Source: an uncultured Latescibacterota bacterium (GTDB lineage Bacteria > Latescibacterota > UBA2968). From it: a stretch of DNA of 64,000 bases. Positions 1 to 9,172 of this stretch are shown here, piece by piece. Below the pieces are notes generated by a model. That model ran no database searches. It saw only the letters and a list, made by a program, of their open reading frames with translations, and was not told the origin of the DNA. How positions within the stretch are numbered: position 1 is the first letter of the stretch; each line of letters opens with the position of its first letter. The position numbers and the translations under genes were made by a program. The stretch is from assembly GCA_951812755.1 (NCBI GenBank), contig OX638329.1, positions 4,348,522-4,412,521 on the forward strand, read 5' to 3'.

Positions 1-31
1 AGAACTACCTATTGTCCAAAAGGAGAAATAA

Positions 32-1270
32 TTGATTCATCTGAATAGAGACGGGGCATGGGCTGGCGGCTTCTTTACTATATGGACGGGACAAACGCTG
101 TCGTCTCTTGGAACTCAAGTTGCACAGTTTGCTCTGGTGTGGTGGCTTACGGAAAAGACAGGATCTGCGACCATTCTCGCGACCTCACTTCTCGTTGCCT
201 ACCTACCAGAAGTCTTCTTGGCTCCCATCATTGGCACACTGAACGATAGATGGAACCGCCGAATCGTAATGATCATCTCGGATACGCTTGTTGCGATAGC
301 CATGGCCGGTCTTGCTGGTCTTTTCTGGATGGACATTATCGAGATATGGCATATCTACGCAGTAAACTTCCTGGCGAGTATTGGTCGTGCATTTCAGGGC
401 CTGGCGATGATAACTTCCACGCCTCTGATGGTGCCCGAAAAACATCTGGCCAGGATCCAGGGAACGAATCAAACCCTGCATGGAGTACTCAGTATGGGAG
501 GGCCTCCCCTTGGAGCACTGGCACTGGCTGTGTTTGAGATACATATCATATTGGCCATCGATGTTTTGACTGCGATGCTTGCTATCGGCCCCCTCATCTT
601 CATTATGATTCCACAGCCAAAAAGGATGGAGGGGAAGCATAACCCAGGGAGTGGAATCTGGGCTGATATGCTGGGAGGATTTCGTTATTTGTGGAGATGG
701 ACTGGTCTTCGGAACTTAATCTTAATTGCTGCCGTATTAAACATATTTGGGAACACGAAGATGACCATCTCGCCCCTCTTGATAACAGATCACTTCAATG
801 GAGGTGCTGCCGAACTTGGTTGGTTTAATTCTGCCTGGGGAGCCGGCATTGTCCTGGGAGGCCTTCTGGTCGGGGCCTGGGGAGGCTTCCGTCGCCGAAT
901 CCTGACGACGATCTTCGGCTGGATAGTGTATGGCATTGGAACAATACTCGTAGGTATAGCCCCTCATACCCGTCTTACTTTAGCCATCACAGGCATAGCT
1001 TTAAGCGGCGTGGGTAGCTCGCTTATCAACGCGCCTCTCCGGGCGCTCCTTCAGGCCAATGTCGATCCCCATCTACAAGGCCGCGTATTTGGCGCTCTTC
1101 ATAGTTCCGTGCAGTTTACAACGATGCTCGGTCTCATCGTGATAGGTCCCGTAACCGATGTATTTGGCCCGCAGCCGTGGTTCCTAACAGGAGGATTACT
1201 GACCCTCGTTCTTGGAACATCTGCTCGGATGATTCCGTCTGTTGTTCATATCGAAGACAAAGAACCATGA
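32..1270 (+). CDS. MFS transporter (drug/metabolite exporter type)
   Basis: A 412-residue integral membrane protein of the major facilitator superfamily, most like the MFS_3 exporter group; substrate unknown. The start is TTG, six bases after an AGGAG ribosome site at 21-25. The sequence shows about 12 hydrophobic segments and the motif-A loop between TM2 and TM3 (residues 68-77, GTLNDRWNRR), with the usual charged central loop near residues 190-212. It ends in a charged tail after TM12, so it looks complete. Immediately downstream, in another frame, is a relic of a second MFS carboxy terminus. Family is confident; export of a drug or metabolite is inferred from family only. Confidence 0.9.
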   Translation: MIHLNRDGAWAGGFFTIWTGQTLSSLGTQVAQFALVWWLTEKTGSATILATSLLVAYLPEVFLAPIIGTLNDRWNRRIVMIISDTLVAIAMAGLAGLFWMDIIEIWHIYAVNFLASIGRAFQGLAMITSTPLMVPEKHLARIQGTNQTLHGVLSMGGPPLGALALAVFEIHIILAIDVLTAMLAIGPLIFIMIPQPKRMEGKHNPGSGIWADMLGGFRYLWRWTGLRNLILIAAVLNIFGNTKMTISPLLITDHFNGGAAELGWFNSAWGAGIVLGGLLVGAWGGFRRRILTTIFGWIVYGIGTILVGIAPHTRLTLAITGIALSGVGSSLINAPLRALLQANVDPHLQGRVFGALHSSVQFTTMLGLIVIGPVTDVFGPQPWFLTGGLLTLVLGTSARMIPSVVHIEDKEP

Positions 1271-1271
1271 C

Positions 1272-1427
1272 CTGGATCTATTTGCAGCGTTATCAGGTGG
1301 CTACCTTGGTGAAACTTTTGGCTGGGAGGCAACACTATTGATTTCAGCTACTGTAATGATGGTGGCCTTTACCTACTTGATATTGTCATCCGTTCGTGTC
1401 TCACCCGAAGCGATTGTGACAGAATAG
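1272..1427 (+). pseudogene. Relic of a second MFS transporter C-terminus
   Basis: This is an open segment of about 51 codons directly after the MFS gene, in a different frame and without its own ribosome site. Its translation contains GGYLGETFGW followed by one long hydrophobic helix (LLISATVMMVAFTYLILSSV) and a short polar tail. That is the pattern of the loop plus TM12 at the end of many MFS proteins. It does not match the tail of the neighbouring MFS protein, so it is probably the remaining 3' end of another transporter gene. Translation is not expected. Confidence 0.5.
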
Positions 1428-1516
1428 ACAAGTCAGTCCTCATCGCAGCGACGAAAAACCCGGTCGATGCACTTCGAGACAAATAATGTGTAGTCGCCCC
1501 TATTAAGGAATAAAAC

Positions 1517-3496
1517 ATGTTAAAAAAAATAAAGCTACTCCGCACCGTTTCCATCGTGCTAACCTCGATTTCAGCAGCCGATACCGCCGAGTTCACCCTC
1601 GTCGATAAAAAAGCCGGGATCAAACCGGCGCCGCTGATCCTCTTTCCAGATGCACCACCTTTCACGCGCGAAGCCGCGATTGACCTTGCCGATTACATCG
1701 AGAAAACCTGTGGCACTCGACCGGAATGGATCGACGGTCCACCCCGCCAACTCCCAGATCGGGCCATCTGGGTGGGTTACCAACCGGCGCTTGATTCGCT
1801 GTTTCCAAAGATCGACTTCAACTTCCAACACCCCGAGGAAATCGTCATCGCAGCGAGCGAAAAGCACCTCGTAATCGCGGGGCGAGATCGTTGGGACCCC
1901 AACCACCTGATTGCACAGATCAACGGGAAACGGATCGAGGGAATCCAGCAAGAGTATGGGACTGTAAATGCGATCTATACGTTTCTGCACGATCGACTCG
2001 GCGTGCGTTGGCTCTGGCCCGGCGATCTCGGCGAGGATATCGTCCCGCAGGAATCCATCCGCTTCGCGACCTTCAGGTATCGCTACCACCCCAGTCTTCG
2101 TTACCGGGCCGGACTGTTCAGTTATTCCAGGCTCGCGCCCAGGGGAAAATACGGTCGATCCCAGAAGTGGACACGCCGTCAACGGCTGCAGTTGGGTTCC
2201 CTCGAAATGGAAGGGGGGCATGGATTCCGCGACTGGTGGGAGCGATTTCACGAAACACACCCCGAATACTTCGCACTTCAGCCTGATGGAACGCGGAGCG
2301 GATTTCCACAACCCAAAAACGCCAAGCTCTGCCAATCGAACCCGGAGGTGCCGCAGCAATGGCTCGCGGATGTCGAGGAAGCACTAAAACAAAACCCAAA
2401 TCAACGCGTCTTTAATGCGTCGCCTAACGACGGCTGGGCCAGCGGGCATTGTGTTTGTGAGCCTTGTCGCGCCTGGGACCATCCGGATGGCGAGCCCCGT
2501 TCGTTTCACTGGAAAGGAACCAGGCAGGAACTGCCCGCGCTATCCGATCGGCACGTCCGGTTTGCTAACACATGTGCGCGGCTCCTCAAGCAGCACTATC
2601 CGGATCGAGACTACTATGTCATGATGCTCGCCTACGGGCATTCCCGGCCTGCTCCGATTCGCGAAGTTCCGGCAGAGAATGTCATTGTGGCAAGCGTGGC
2701 AAATTTCCTCAACCGGGACGGCCTGATCGACCGTGGTTCGACCAGGGGTTCCACACACAAAGAGCAATACATCGCGTGGTCGAAGGTCGCGAAGCACATG
2801 ATGTGGCGACCCAATGTCGGTGAGCCCGCGGGCTGGCCTCAGGGACAGCCGGATGTGGCTCTCACACAAGCAACCGAGGACTTCAAACTGATCGGCGAAA
2901 AAGCGATGGGCATCTTTGTCGATATGGTATGGGAACACTGGGCAACGCACGGGCCACAATACTATCTCATGGCGCATCTCTTGTGGGATCCGTCGCAGGA
3001 TGGGCAGGCGATTCTACAGGATTACTATCAACGCGCATTCGGCCCAGCAGCCACGGAACTCGAGGCATATTGGAATCTGATGGAGGAGGCGCGCAGCATC
3101 TTTTGGGCAAGTGAACGAGCATACCCGGATGTCTATGACAAGGCCTTCTTCGACCGCGCTTACGCGCTACTCGAACAGGCGTCACGCAAGGTCGCGGACG
3201 AACCGGAACGATTCGGGGCGCGGATCGATTTCGTCCGCATAGGCCTGGATCACACCCGCCACATGATCGACATTCGCGCTGGAATGACCCTGTATTGGAA
3301 CGGAGACAAAAGCGAACAGGCGAACGTACTCGCCGCCTGGGAAAAGATCGAGCAACTCTGTAAGGATCACCCCTATGCGATCAATTGGGGACCGATCCGG
3401 CCTCAGACGCCGCGAATGGCCGGGTTGCACCCGGATTATCCTCCAAGGAAGAGGGCTCCCGTCGTGAAGCGGATAAAGTCGCCGGAGCAACGTTAA
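1517..3496 (+). CDS. DUF4838 domain protein (glycoside-hydrolase-like, secreted)
   Basis: A 659-residue protein of the DUF4838 family, which is related to alpha-glucuronidase-like glycosidases and often found in glycan-degradation loci. The first 24 residues (two lysines, a hydrophobic stretch, then SISAADTA) resemble a short signal peptide. Residues 50-170 look like the glucuronidase amino-terminal fold, with the segment GTVNAIYTFLHDRLGVRWLWPG typical of this family. A Cys cluster HCVCEPC lies near residue 311 and is shared by many DUF4838 proteins. Catalytic activity is not established for the family; a role in polysaccharide breakdown is inferred. Confidence 0.82.
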   Translation: MLKKIKLLRTVSIVLTSISAADTAEFTLVDKKAGIKPAPLILFPDAPPFTREAAIDLADYIEKTCGTRPEWIDGPPRQLPDRAIWVGYQPALDSLFPKIDFNFQHPEEIVIAASEKHLVIAGRDRWDPNHLIAQINGKRIEGIQQEYGTVNAIYTFLHDRLGVRWLWPGDLGEDIVPQESIRFATFRYRYHPSLRYRAGLFSYSRLAPRGKYGRSQKWTRRQRLQLGSLEMEGGHGFRDWWERFHETHPEYFALQPDGTRSGFPQPKNAKLCQSNPEVPQQWLADVEEALKQNPNQRVFNASPNDGWASGHCVCEPCRAWDHPDGEPRSFHWKGTRQELPALSDRHVRFANTCARLLKQHYPDRDYYVMMLAYGHSRPAPIREVPAENVIVASVANFLNRDGLIDRGSTRGSTHKEQYIAWSKVAKHMMWRPNVGEPAGWPQGQPDVALTQATEDFKLIGEKAMGIFVDMVWEHWATHGPQYYLMAHLLWDPSQDGQAILQDYYQRAFGPAATELEAYWNLMEEARSIFWASERAYPDVYDKAFFDRAYALLEQASRKVADEPERFGARIDFVRIGLDHTRHMIDIRAGMTLYWNGDKSEQANVLAAWEKIEQLCKDHPYAINWGPIRPQTPRMAGLHPDYPPRKRAPVVKRIKSPEQR

Positions 3497-3574
3497 TGAG
3501 GGAAATAGTCACTGATCCGTCAACTCTTAAAGCCTTTCAAAGGCTCCAAACGTAATTCAAAATGGCCTTTCTAT

Positions 3575-4144
3575 ATGGAAAAACTGACTGAACGCCTGCT
3601 TCTGAGAGAGTTCACCAAACAAGACGTGGACGCCATCGCTGAGTTTAGAAGAGACCCGAGGTATCTGGAATACTACTACCGGCCCGCCTACACCAGAGAG
3701 GAGTGCGTCCGCTTTGTAGATACGTGCATCGCGTGGTCCAAAGAAAGTCCGAGATGCAAGTTCCAGTTGGCCATCACAGACCGCTCAAATGGGATATTAC
3801 TCGGTAACTGCGGAATACGCACAGAAAGCATTGAGAGTCAACGGGGCGACATAGGCTACGAGTTGTCGCCCATTTATTGGGGTCAGGGCTTTGCGTCAGA
3901 AGCTGTCCGGAGTATCTTGCAGGTGGGTTTTGAAGATTTGGACCTGGACGAGATTGAAGCCAGATGCGTTGTAGCTAACAAACGGTCTGTCCGGCTTCTC
4001 TACCGGCTGGGTTTTGAGGAAATTGAGCATGTACCCCCCAGACCAAGTAGAGGCGAATTTGTGGACCGCCAGTTGCCTGAGCGGTCTGTATTTCTCTTGC
4101 GTCGGGACAAATGGACCCACTGCTATAGGAGAATGATATCATGA
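3575..4144 (+). CDS. GNAT N-acetyltransferase, RimJ/RimL type
   Basis: A 189-residue GNAT-fold acetyltransferase that transfers acetyl from acetyl-CoA to an amine; the substrate is not known. It begins with the RimJ/RimL signature TERLLLREF and has the acetyl-CoA loop at residues 101-107 (YWGQGFA), followed by the N-x-x-S-x-R-L-x-x-x-L-G-F segment (NKRSVRLLYRLGF) near residue 140. Its stop codon overlaps the start of the epimerase gene (ATGA), so the two are probably co-translated. Family call is firm, function open. Confidence 0.88.
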   Translation: MEKLTERLLLREFTKQDVDAIAEFRRDPRYLEYYYRPAYTREECVRFVDTCIAWSKESPRCKFQLAITDRSNGILLGNCGIRTESIESQRGDIGYELSPIYWGQGFASEAVRSILQVGFEDLDLDEIEARCVVANKRSVRLLYRLGFEEIEHVPPRPSRGEFVDRQLPERSVFLLRRDKWTHCYRRMIS

Positions 4145-5172
4145 ACATACTCGTCATCGGTGGCACGCGCTTCATCGGTGCCTATACTGTCGCCAGGCTG
4201 GCTGAAGCCGGTCATACCGTCACCGTCTTCCACCGGGGAAAGCACAACGCCGATCTCGTGCCGGACAGCGTCGAGCATATTCACGGCAATCGACTGGATC
4301 TGGGCGCCTTCCGCGAACAGTTCCTGTCGCTGAAGGCGGACGTCCTCCTCGACACGATTGCCATGAACGAGCAATTCACACAGACATTCGTCGATACCAT
4401 GCGGGATGTCGCGCCCAGAGTTGTCATCCTCTCAAGCGGTGACGTCTATCGTGCCTATGACATCATGAGAGGATACGAAACAGGACCGCTTCAGGAAGTC
4501 CCCATCCGCGAAGACGGAGACCTCCGAACGCGACTGTATCCCTACCGCGGCGAATCGCTTCGGTCTGACGACGACCCGCACAAGCACATGGATTTCTACG
4601 ACAAGATCCCCGTGGAGCAAATGCTTTCACAGGCGTTCGACACGACGATTCTCAGATTGCCGGCTGTTTATGGTCCCGGCGATCACCGTCCCTGGGGATA
4701 CCTCAAGAAGATGCTCGATGGCAGGCCAGCGATTTTGCTGGGTGAAAAGAGCGCGCACTGGCGTTTCATCCGCGGATACATCGACGATGTCGCACAGGCC
4801 ATTGTCGCCGCGACAGTAAACGCCTCAGCTACCGGACGTATCTACAACGTGGGAGATGGAAATTACTGCACGGAGCGAGAATGGGTTGAATCGATTGCAA
4901 AGGCTGCGGACTGGAAGGGTGAAATCCGAACCCTCCCCGAGGACAAGTTGCCCGACCATCTCGGACAACTGGCGAATCCCGCACAAGACCTGATCTATGA
5001 CGTCAGCAGGATCTGCGACGAGTTAGGCTGGAAACACAGGACGGATTTGAACGTGGGCATGAAGCGCACCGTTGACTGGGAACGCGAGAATCCTCCAGAG
5101 GAATACGACCAGTCCATCTTCGACTATGAAGCAGAAGATCGGGCACTGGCAAGCACTGGTACCGAAGGATAG
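4141..5172 (+). CDS. NAD-dependent epimerase/dehydratase family protein
   Basis: A 343-residue extended short-chain dehydrogenase/reductase. The nucleotide-binding loop is at residues 7-13 (GGTRFIG), and the second strand ends in the V-F-H-R-G segment often seen in mRNA-binding/epimerase-like members. SSGDVYRAYD and LRLPAVYGPGDHRPWG are typical of sugar-nucleotide epimerases. The catalytic tyrosine region reads FYDKIPVE, not a textbook YxxxK, so catalysis may differ. It overlaps the GNAT gene upstream by four bases. Substrate, probably a nucleotide sugar or other small carbonyl compound, is not determined. Confidence 0.87.
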   Translation: MNILVIGGTRFIGAYTVARLAEAGHTVTVFHRGKHNADLVPDSVEHIHGNRLDLGAFREQFLSLKADVLLDTIAMNEQFTQTFVDTMRDVAPRVVILSSGDVYRAYDIMRGYETGPLQEVPIREDGDLRTRLYPYRGESLRSDDDPHKHMDFYDKIPVEQMLSQAFDTTILRLPAVYGPGDHRPWGYLKKMLDGRPAILLGEKSAHWRFIRGYIDDVAQAIVAATVNASATGRIYNVGDGNYCTEREWVESIAKAADWKGEIRTLPEDKLPDHLGQLANPAQDLIYDVSRICDELGWKHRTDLNVGMKRTVDWERENPPEEYDQSIFDYEAEDRALASTGTEG

Positions 5173-5411
5173 TCTTTAGGATTCTTTTTGGGATATTATG
5201 CACACCCCTCAATTAAAACGGGATCGCCATGCTGAAAAATTATCTTAATGTGTAATCTCCCCTATCCAGCCGAAACATTCCATTTTATGATATCGTCGTA
5301 TTATTGAGCAGGGGGTGAGAGCCGTTCGAATCGACATCCGTCTAACCTCGAAGGAGGCGACGCGTCCTGCGCCATCCAAAAGAATTTCACTGAGACTTCT
5401 GGAGGTTTATC

Positions 5412-5783
5412 ATGCGGTTCACTGGCATTTGTATAATAACGCAGAATGTGGACAGATTGTGCGCTTTCTACAGAGAAATACTAAAACTTGAATCAGAAGA
5501 AGGGAATGTATTTGAGATTATTCCAACGGAGGGTGCAGATTTGTCAATATTCTCCTCAGAACGCACGGAGAAGATGGCTCCTGGATGCCTGAAGAGAGCT
5601 GGATATGGTAACTATACTATCGAGTTTGAGGTAGAAGACGTCGACCGGGAATTTGAGCGTTTGAAGGCCCTGAATGTCGAGATTGTTAAACCGCCTACAA
5701 CCCAATCGTGGGGGCGCCGATCCGTTTGGTTTCGTGACCCGGATGGGAACATCGTCAATTTCTATGCCAATGTGAAGGTGTGA
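5412..5783 (+). CDS. VOC family protein (glyoxalase/bleomycin-resistance fold)
   Basis: A 123-residue single-domain vicinal-oxygen-chelate protein. It opens with the typical TQNVDRLCAFYREILKLE segment and closes with WGRRSVWFRDPDGNIVNFY, where the late glutamate/asparagine metal ligand position usually falls. A good ribosome site (GGAGG, 5400-5404) precedes the ATG. Members include dioxygenases, lyases and antibiotic-sequestering proteins. The 239-bp gap upstream holds no convincing gene or RNA. Confidence 0.85.
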   Translation: MRFTGICIITQNVDRLCAFYREILKLESEEGNVFEIIPTEGADLSIFSSERTEKMAPGCLKRAGYGNYTIEFEVEDVDREFERLKALNVEIVKPPTTQSWGRRSVWFRDPDGNIVNFYANVKV

Positions 5784-5881
5784 TTACTCCCAACGCTAAA
5801 TCAGTTGGGCTTCTTGGCGGTCAAACCGCCTGACTTTGTAATCCCAAAGTTAATATGTTTATCGCAGCAGTGAGGTAAAAT

Positions 5882-6625
5882 GTGAGTACTGAGTGGTGGA
5901 CCACTTTTTTTTCTGGAAACTGGCTCGACGTTCAAAGAAACATGCGAGCAGAGCGTACCTCAGAAGAGATAGACTTTCTCGTGCGCGTGCTCTATTTGAA
6001 GCCAGGATGTCGGGTTCTCGATGTGCCGTGTGGCAATGGTAGATTGGCGATTCCGCTGGCTGAGAAAGGCTATAAAGTAACCGGCGTTGACATTACGACC
6101 ATCCTTCTTCAAGAGGCGCAATCCGCTTCACAAGGAGCGAATCCTGGTCTTGAGCTTGTTGAGATGGATATGAGGGATCTGTCCTGGATTGAGACATTTG
6201 ATGCAGCATTCTGTTTTTGGGGAAGTTTCGGATACTTCGACGACGACGGAAATAGGCGATTCCTCAAGGCAGTGCATCGAACGCTCAAGACTGGTTCGAG
6301 ATTTGCTCTGGATATTCCCAACGTCGCAGAAACAATACTCCCAAAACTCCAGCTTCGCAGTGGGGATTGGAGCAAAGTAGGTGAAACAACTGTCCTGGAG
6401 GACATAAAATACAGACACACGGAGAGCCGGATTGATACTGAATGGACTTTGGTTGCGAACGGAATTTCCGAGACTAAGACGAGCTCTATGCGGGTCTATG
6501 GGTTTCGAGAGTTGATATTTCTCTTTTCCGAGGTAGGTTTCGAGGTGTGCGATACTTTTTCATCACTGGATTGCGAGCCTTATGAACTGGGCAGACGTGC
6601 ATACTTCATAGTCCGAAAAATGTAA
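5882..6625 (+). CDS. Class I SAM-dependent methyltransferase
   Basis: A 247-residue Rossmann-fold methyltransferase. Motif I is VLDVPCGNGRLAIPLAEKG (near residues 47-65), followed by the acidic end of strand 2 (VTGVDI) and the motif AAFCFWGSFGYFDDD after strand 4. GTG is the only reasonable start, because the ATG overlapping it is followed at once by a stop. The substrate is unknown. It stands between a VOC protein and a GNAT, all on the same strand with short gaps. Confidence 0.87.
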   Translation: MSTEWWTTFFSGNWLDVQRNMRAERTSEEIDFLVRVLYLKPGCRVLDVPCGNGRLAIPLAEKGYKVTGVDITTILLQEAQSASQGANPGLELVEMDMRDLSWIETFDAAFCFWGSFGYFDDDGNRRFLKAVHRTLKTGSRFALDIPNVAETILPKLQLRSGDWSKVGETTVLEDIKYRHTESRIDTEWTLVANGISETKTSSMRVYGFRELIFLFSEVGFEVCDTFSSLDCEPYELGRRAYFIVRKM

Positions 6626-6676
6626 TCGTGGAAATAGATCGACTTCGGCTAACAAAAGCATACAGAGTGAGACACC

Positions 6677-7492
6677 ATGCACCGACTTTCCAGTGAAGAG
6701 ACCTCGTCGATTCGCCCTCATTTTGACACGCCCAACCTCCGCCTCGTTGTAGATAGCATTATTGATGGCAAAACCCCCGCCAGAGTCTGGGCAGACGACA
6801 TAGCTGCGCCGAGGACCGCATTGGCCTGGGAAGGCCGGTGTATCTACCTCGCAGGAGACTGTGAAGGCGTTGAAGCCAACAAAGGGCTGCGAGAGATCTT
6901 CTCGACTGAAATCCAGCCAGAGGGTCAATCGAGAGAACTCGGGTTCTTCAAGCTCTACTATTCACCAGATGCATGGAGCCTCCGGCTGGAGGAGATTTTC
7001 GGCCCGCTCTCGCACAAGAACGTGGAAAGACGGATTTACTGCTCTGTTCGGGACATCTCATCGAGAATTGACGTCCCATCGCCCCCACTGAAGCTCAGGC
7101 AGATCGACGCCCAATTGCTCAAAAGTGACTTTGCACACATTGGCGCAGTCAAAGATGAAATCCTGGGAGGTTGGCCATCCCTCGAAACATTTCTCGACCA
7201 GGGATTCGGCTTCGTGATGCTCGATGGAACTTCTGTTGTCTGTTGGTGTACAGCAGAATACGTGAGCGAAGGCAAGTGCGGCATAGGCATCGAGACGATT
7301 GAAGCATACGAGAGAAGGGGCATTGCTACTGCAGTAGCTGGAGAGTTTGTCAGGCACGCCCTCACTTCAGGAATGAATCCCCACTGGGATTGTTGGGCAA
7401 GCAACATACCATCGGTCAGGGTGGCAGAAAAGGTGGGGTTCGCCGACAATCACGACTACGAGATCGCAATTGGCACATTCGGCGACGGATAG
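6677..7492 (+). CDS. GNAT acetyltransferase, PF12746-like (ZmaR-related)
   Basis: A 271-residue protein with a divergent amino-terminal half and a GNAT carboxy half. The acetyl-CoA site is IETIEAYERRGIATAV near residue 215, followed by WASNIPSVRVAEKVGF, the alpha4/beta5 region typical of GNATs. The overall organisation matches the GNAT_acetyltran (PF12746) group, which includes the zwittermicin A self-resistance protein ZmaR. A similar two-part protein occurs at 37619. Antibiotic or small-molecule acetylation is a family-based guess. Confidence 0.8.
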   Translation: MHRLSSEETSSIRPHFDTPNLRLVVDSIIDGKTPARVWADDIAAPRTALAWEGRCIYLAGDCEGVEANKGLREIFSTEIQPEGQSRELGFFKLYYSPDAWSLRLEEIFGPLSHKNVERRIYCSVRDISSRIDVPSPPLKLRQIDAQLLKSDFAHIGAVKDEILGGWPSLETFLDQGFGFVMLDGTSVVCWCTAEYVSEGKCGIGIETIEAYERRGIATAVAGEFVRHALTSGMNPHWDCWASNIPSVRVAEKVGFADNHDYEIAIGTFGDG

Positions 7493-7525
7493 AGGGTCGC
7501 ACGACATATAACACGACCGTAAGAA

Positions 7526-8773
7526 ATGAGTAAGTCTATGATGAGCGAAGTAATCATGGCATCTTTTGATCGGGATTCGGCTACCTCGGGGATTCAGGAG
7601 GCGATTGACGCCCTTGGCGAACGAGGTGGGAGCGTCCGGATTCCGGCAGGCAAATGGCGGCTACGTCAGTCGATTGTCCTCCGAAGTGGCGTGAGCCTCA
7701 TCGGGGATGGATCAGCTACTGAACTGACGATAGCTGCACCCAGAGCACTGTTCCTGATTCGAGATGCACGCAAAGGTTCCCGCAGCGTCCGCTTGCGTGG
7801 GCAAGTGCCCTTCGCAGCAGACGATGGCGTCGGGCTGAACGACCGTCCTCGCCAATGGTGGGATGGGACCCACGCGCTGGTGAAGTCCGTAAAGGGCAAC
7901 CTCGTTCGCTTGAGCGAGCCACTGAACAGGGGCCTGAGGGTGAAAGAGGAAGCCCAGATCGTCGGCCTCTTCCCGGGCATTACCGCTGTCAGGAGAGATG
8001 ACGTGAGCTTGCGCGATCTGACGCTACGCGGGTCAAGAGATCCCAAAGGGCGCTGGTGGCAAGACTTCACTTACAGCGCTGTACACACTGTCCATTGTAG
8101 AGGTGTACGCATCCAGAATGTAGCGGTTATCGACTGGCCGAGTGACGGCATCAGCGTGCAGGGAGGCTCGGATGTGCAGGTCACCCACTGTCAGGTTCGC
8201 TTTTGTCGCGGACACGGATACCACCCCGGCACTGGTATAGAACGCAGCATCTGGTCACACAACATTGCCATTGGAAACGGCGGAGACGGTCTGTACTTCT
8301 GCGGCCATGTGCGCGACTCTATATGTAGCGACAGTGTGTTCACAGGCAACGACTACAGTGGCATCGGCGGCGTGGGGCATGGGGAGGATCATCACAACGT
8401 CATCAGCAACAATGTGTGCTCAGAGAATGGCAAATGGGGCATTAATGCAAGCGATGGCGTGGAACATGTAATCGTCGGGAACATCCTCCGGAGCAATTCA
8501 TGGAAGAAGCCAGGAGCTTATCCCGCCCTGCGCCTGCATAATGCCAAAAGGTTTCTTGTTCAGGGCAACCGTTGCGCCGATGATGTTGACAAATCTCCGA
8601 CGGTTGGAGGGGACACGCCGTGCCAGACGCGAGGCATCGTCGAGAGTGGTCACAGTGACTGGAATCTTGTGAGTGGCAATGTCTGTATAGGAATGGATGA
8701 GCCGATCACCGTGATAGGCCACAACTCCCGCGCACAAGGGAATCTTCATGAAAAAAGAAACATTGAAAAATGA
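7526..8773 (+). CDS. Right-handed parallel beta-helix protein
   Basis: A 415-residue protein without a clear signal peptide. Residues 15-60 match the pectate-lyase-3-like entry segment (SGIQEAIDALGERGGSVRIPAG), and residues 130-400 are short repeating coils of the type V-x-x-N-x-I/V-x-x-N, including GVRIQNVAVIDWPSDGI and HVIVGNILRSN. This is the right-handed beta-helix fold of polysaccharide lyases, epimerases and related glycan-binding enzymes. Asp/His-rich stretches (GVGHGEDHHN) could bind metal or substrate. Enzymatic type cannot be assigned. Confidence 0.82.
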   Translation: MSKSMMSEVIMASFDRDSATSGIQEAIDALGERGGSVRIPAGKWRLRQSIVLRSGVSLIGDGSATELTIAAPRALFLIRDARKGSRSVRLRGQVPFAADDGVGLNDRPRQWWDGTHALVKSVKGNLVRLSEPLNRGLRVKEEAQIVGLFPGITAVRRDDVSLRDLTLRGSRDPKGRWWQDFTYSAVHTVHCRGVRIQNVAVIDWPSDGISVQGGSDVQVTHCQVRFCRGHGYHPGTGIERSIWSHNIAIGNGGDGLYFCGHVRDSICSDSVFTGNDYSGIGGVGHGEDHHNVISNNVCSENGKWGINASDGVEHVIVGNILRSNSWKKPGAYPALRLHNAKRFLVQGNRCADDVDKSPTVGGDTPCQTRGIVESGHSDWNLVSGNVCIGMDEPITVIGHNSRAQGNLHEKRNIEK

Positions 8774-8859
8774 GGCTAATGGCTTTCGTTTATCTACACA
8801 TTTTGATATATTGCCAGGAGATTTAGATAAGCACTTACGAGGATGAGAAAGGACCTGCC

Positions 8860-9075
8860 ATGGCAAGAAATTCACAAGCAACCAATGGCAAAAGAGTGCA
8901 TGTCATCTCAAGAAAAGATGGTTGGGCAGTCAAGAAGGAAGGGAATTCCAAAGCTTCAAAAATCTACCGCACTAAGTCCGCTGCCGAAAGAAACGCAAGC
9001 CAGATTTCGAAGGGCAGGGATGTCGTCATCCACGAACGAGATGGATCCATACAAAAATGGAAACGGGCTAAGTGA
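8860..9075 (+). CDS. DUF2188 domain protein
   Basis: A 71-residue basic protein that matches the small DUF2188 family: VHVISRKDGWAVKKEGNSKASKIYRTKSAA, then GRDVVIHERDGSIQKW. The family consists of short proteins with two copies of a strand-helix unit and no established function. The gene has its own ribosome site (GAGAAAGGA) and is followed by a terminator-like hairpin, so it may be a monocistronic unit. Confidence 0.85.
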   Translation: MARNSQATNGKRVHVISRKDGWAVKKEGNSKASKIYRTKSAAERNASQISKGRDVVIHERDGSIQKWKRAK

Positions 9076-9116
9076 ACAAATGATGCCTGTGCCTGAGGAT
9101 GGATTCGTGTTTTCAG

Positions 9117-9139
9117 CCCCGTGTGAATTTCCCACGGGG
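9117..9139 (+). terminator. Terminator-like hairpin after the DUF2188 gene
   Basis: CCCCGTG at 9117-9123 pairs perfectly with CACGGGG at 9133-9139 across a 9-base loop, and the stem is followed by TCTTCGTTT. The run of T is interrupted, so termination may be partial. It lies in the 97-bp gap between the DUF2188 gene and the HAD gene. Confidence 0.55.
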
Positions 9140-9172
9140 TCTTCGTTTAGTAAAGAAAAACAGAAAACGTAA

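Noticed and set aside
1571-2359. Minus-strand open frame of 262 codons
   Set aside because: It lies inside the DUF4838 gene and shows no family features.
3516-3545. AGCCTTT/AAAGGCT palindrome after the DUF4838 gene
   Set aside because: The loop is a single base and no T run follows; it is too weak to call a terminator.
5313-5345. Segment with GTTCGAATC, like a tRNA T-loop
   Set aside because: No five-base-pair T stem, no anticodon arm and no CCA-side acceptor stem could be formed around it.
5816-5840. GGCGGT/ACCGCC hairpin after the first VOC gene
   Set aside because: The stem has six pairs with a three-base loop and only a short, interrupted T tract, so it was not listed as a terminator.
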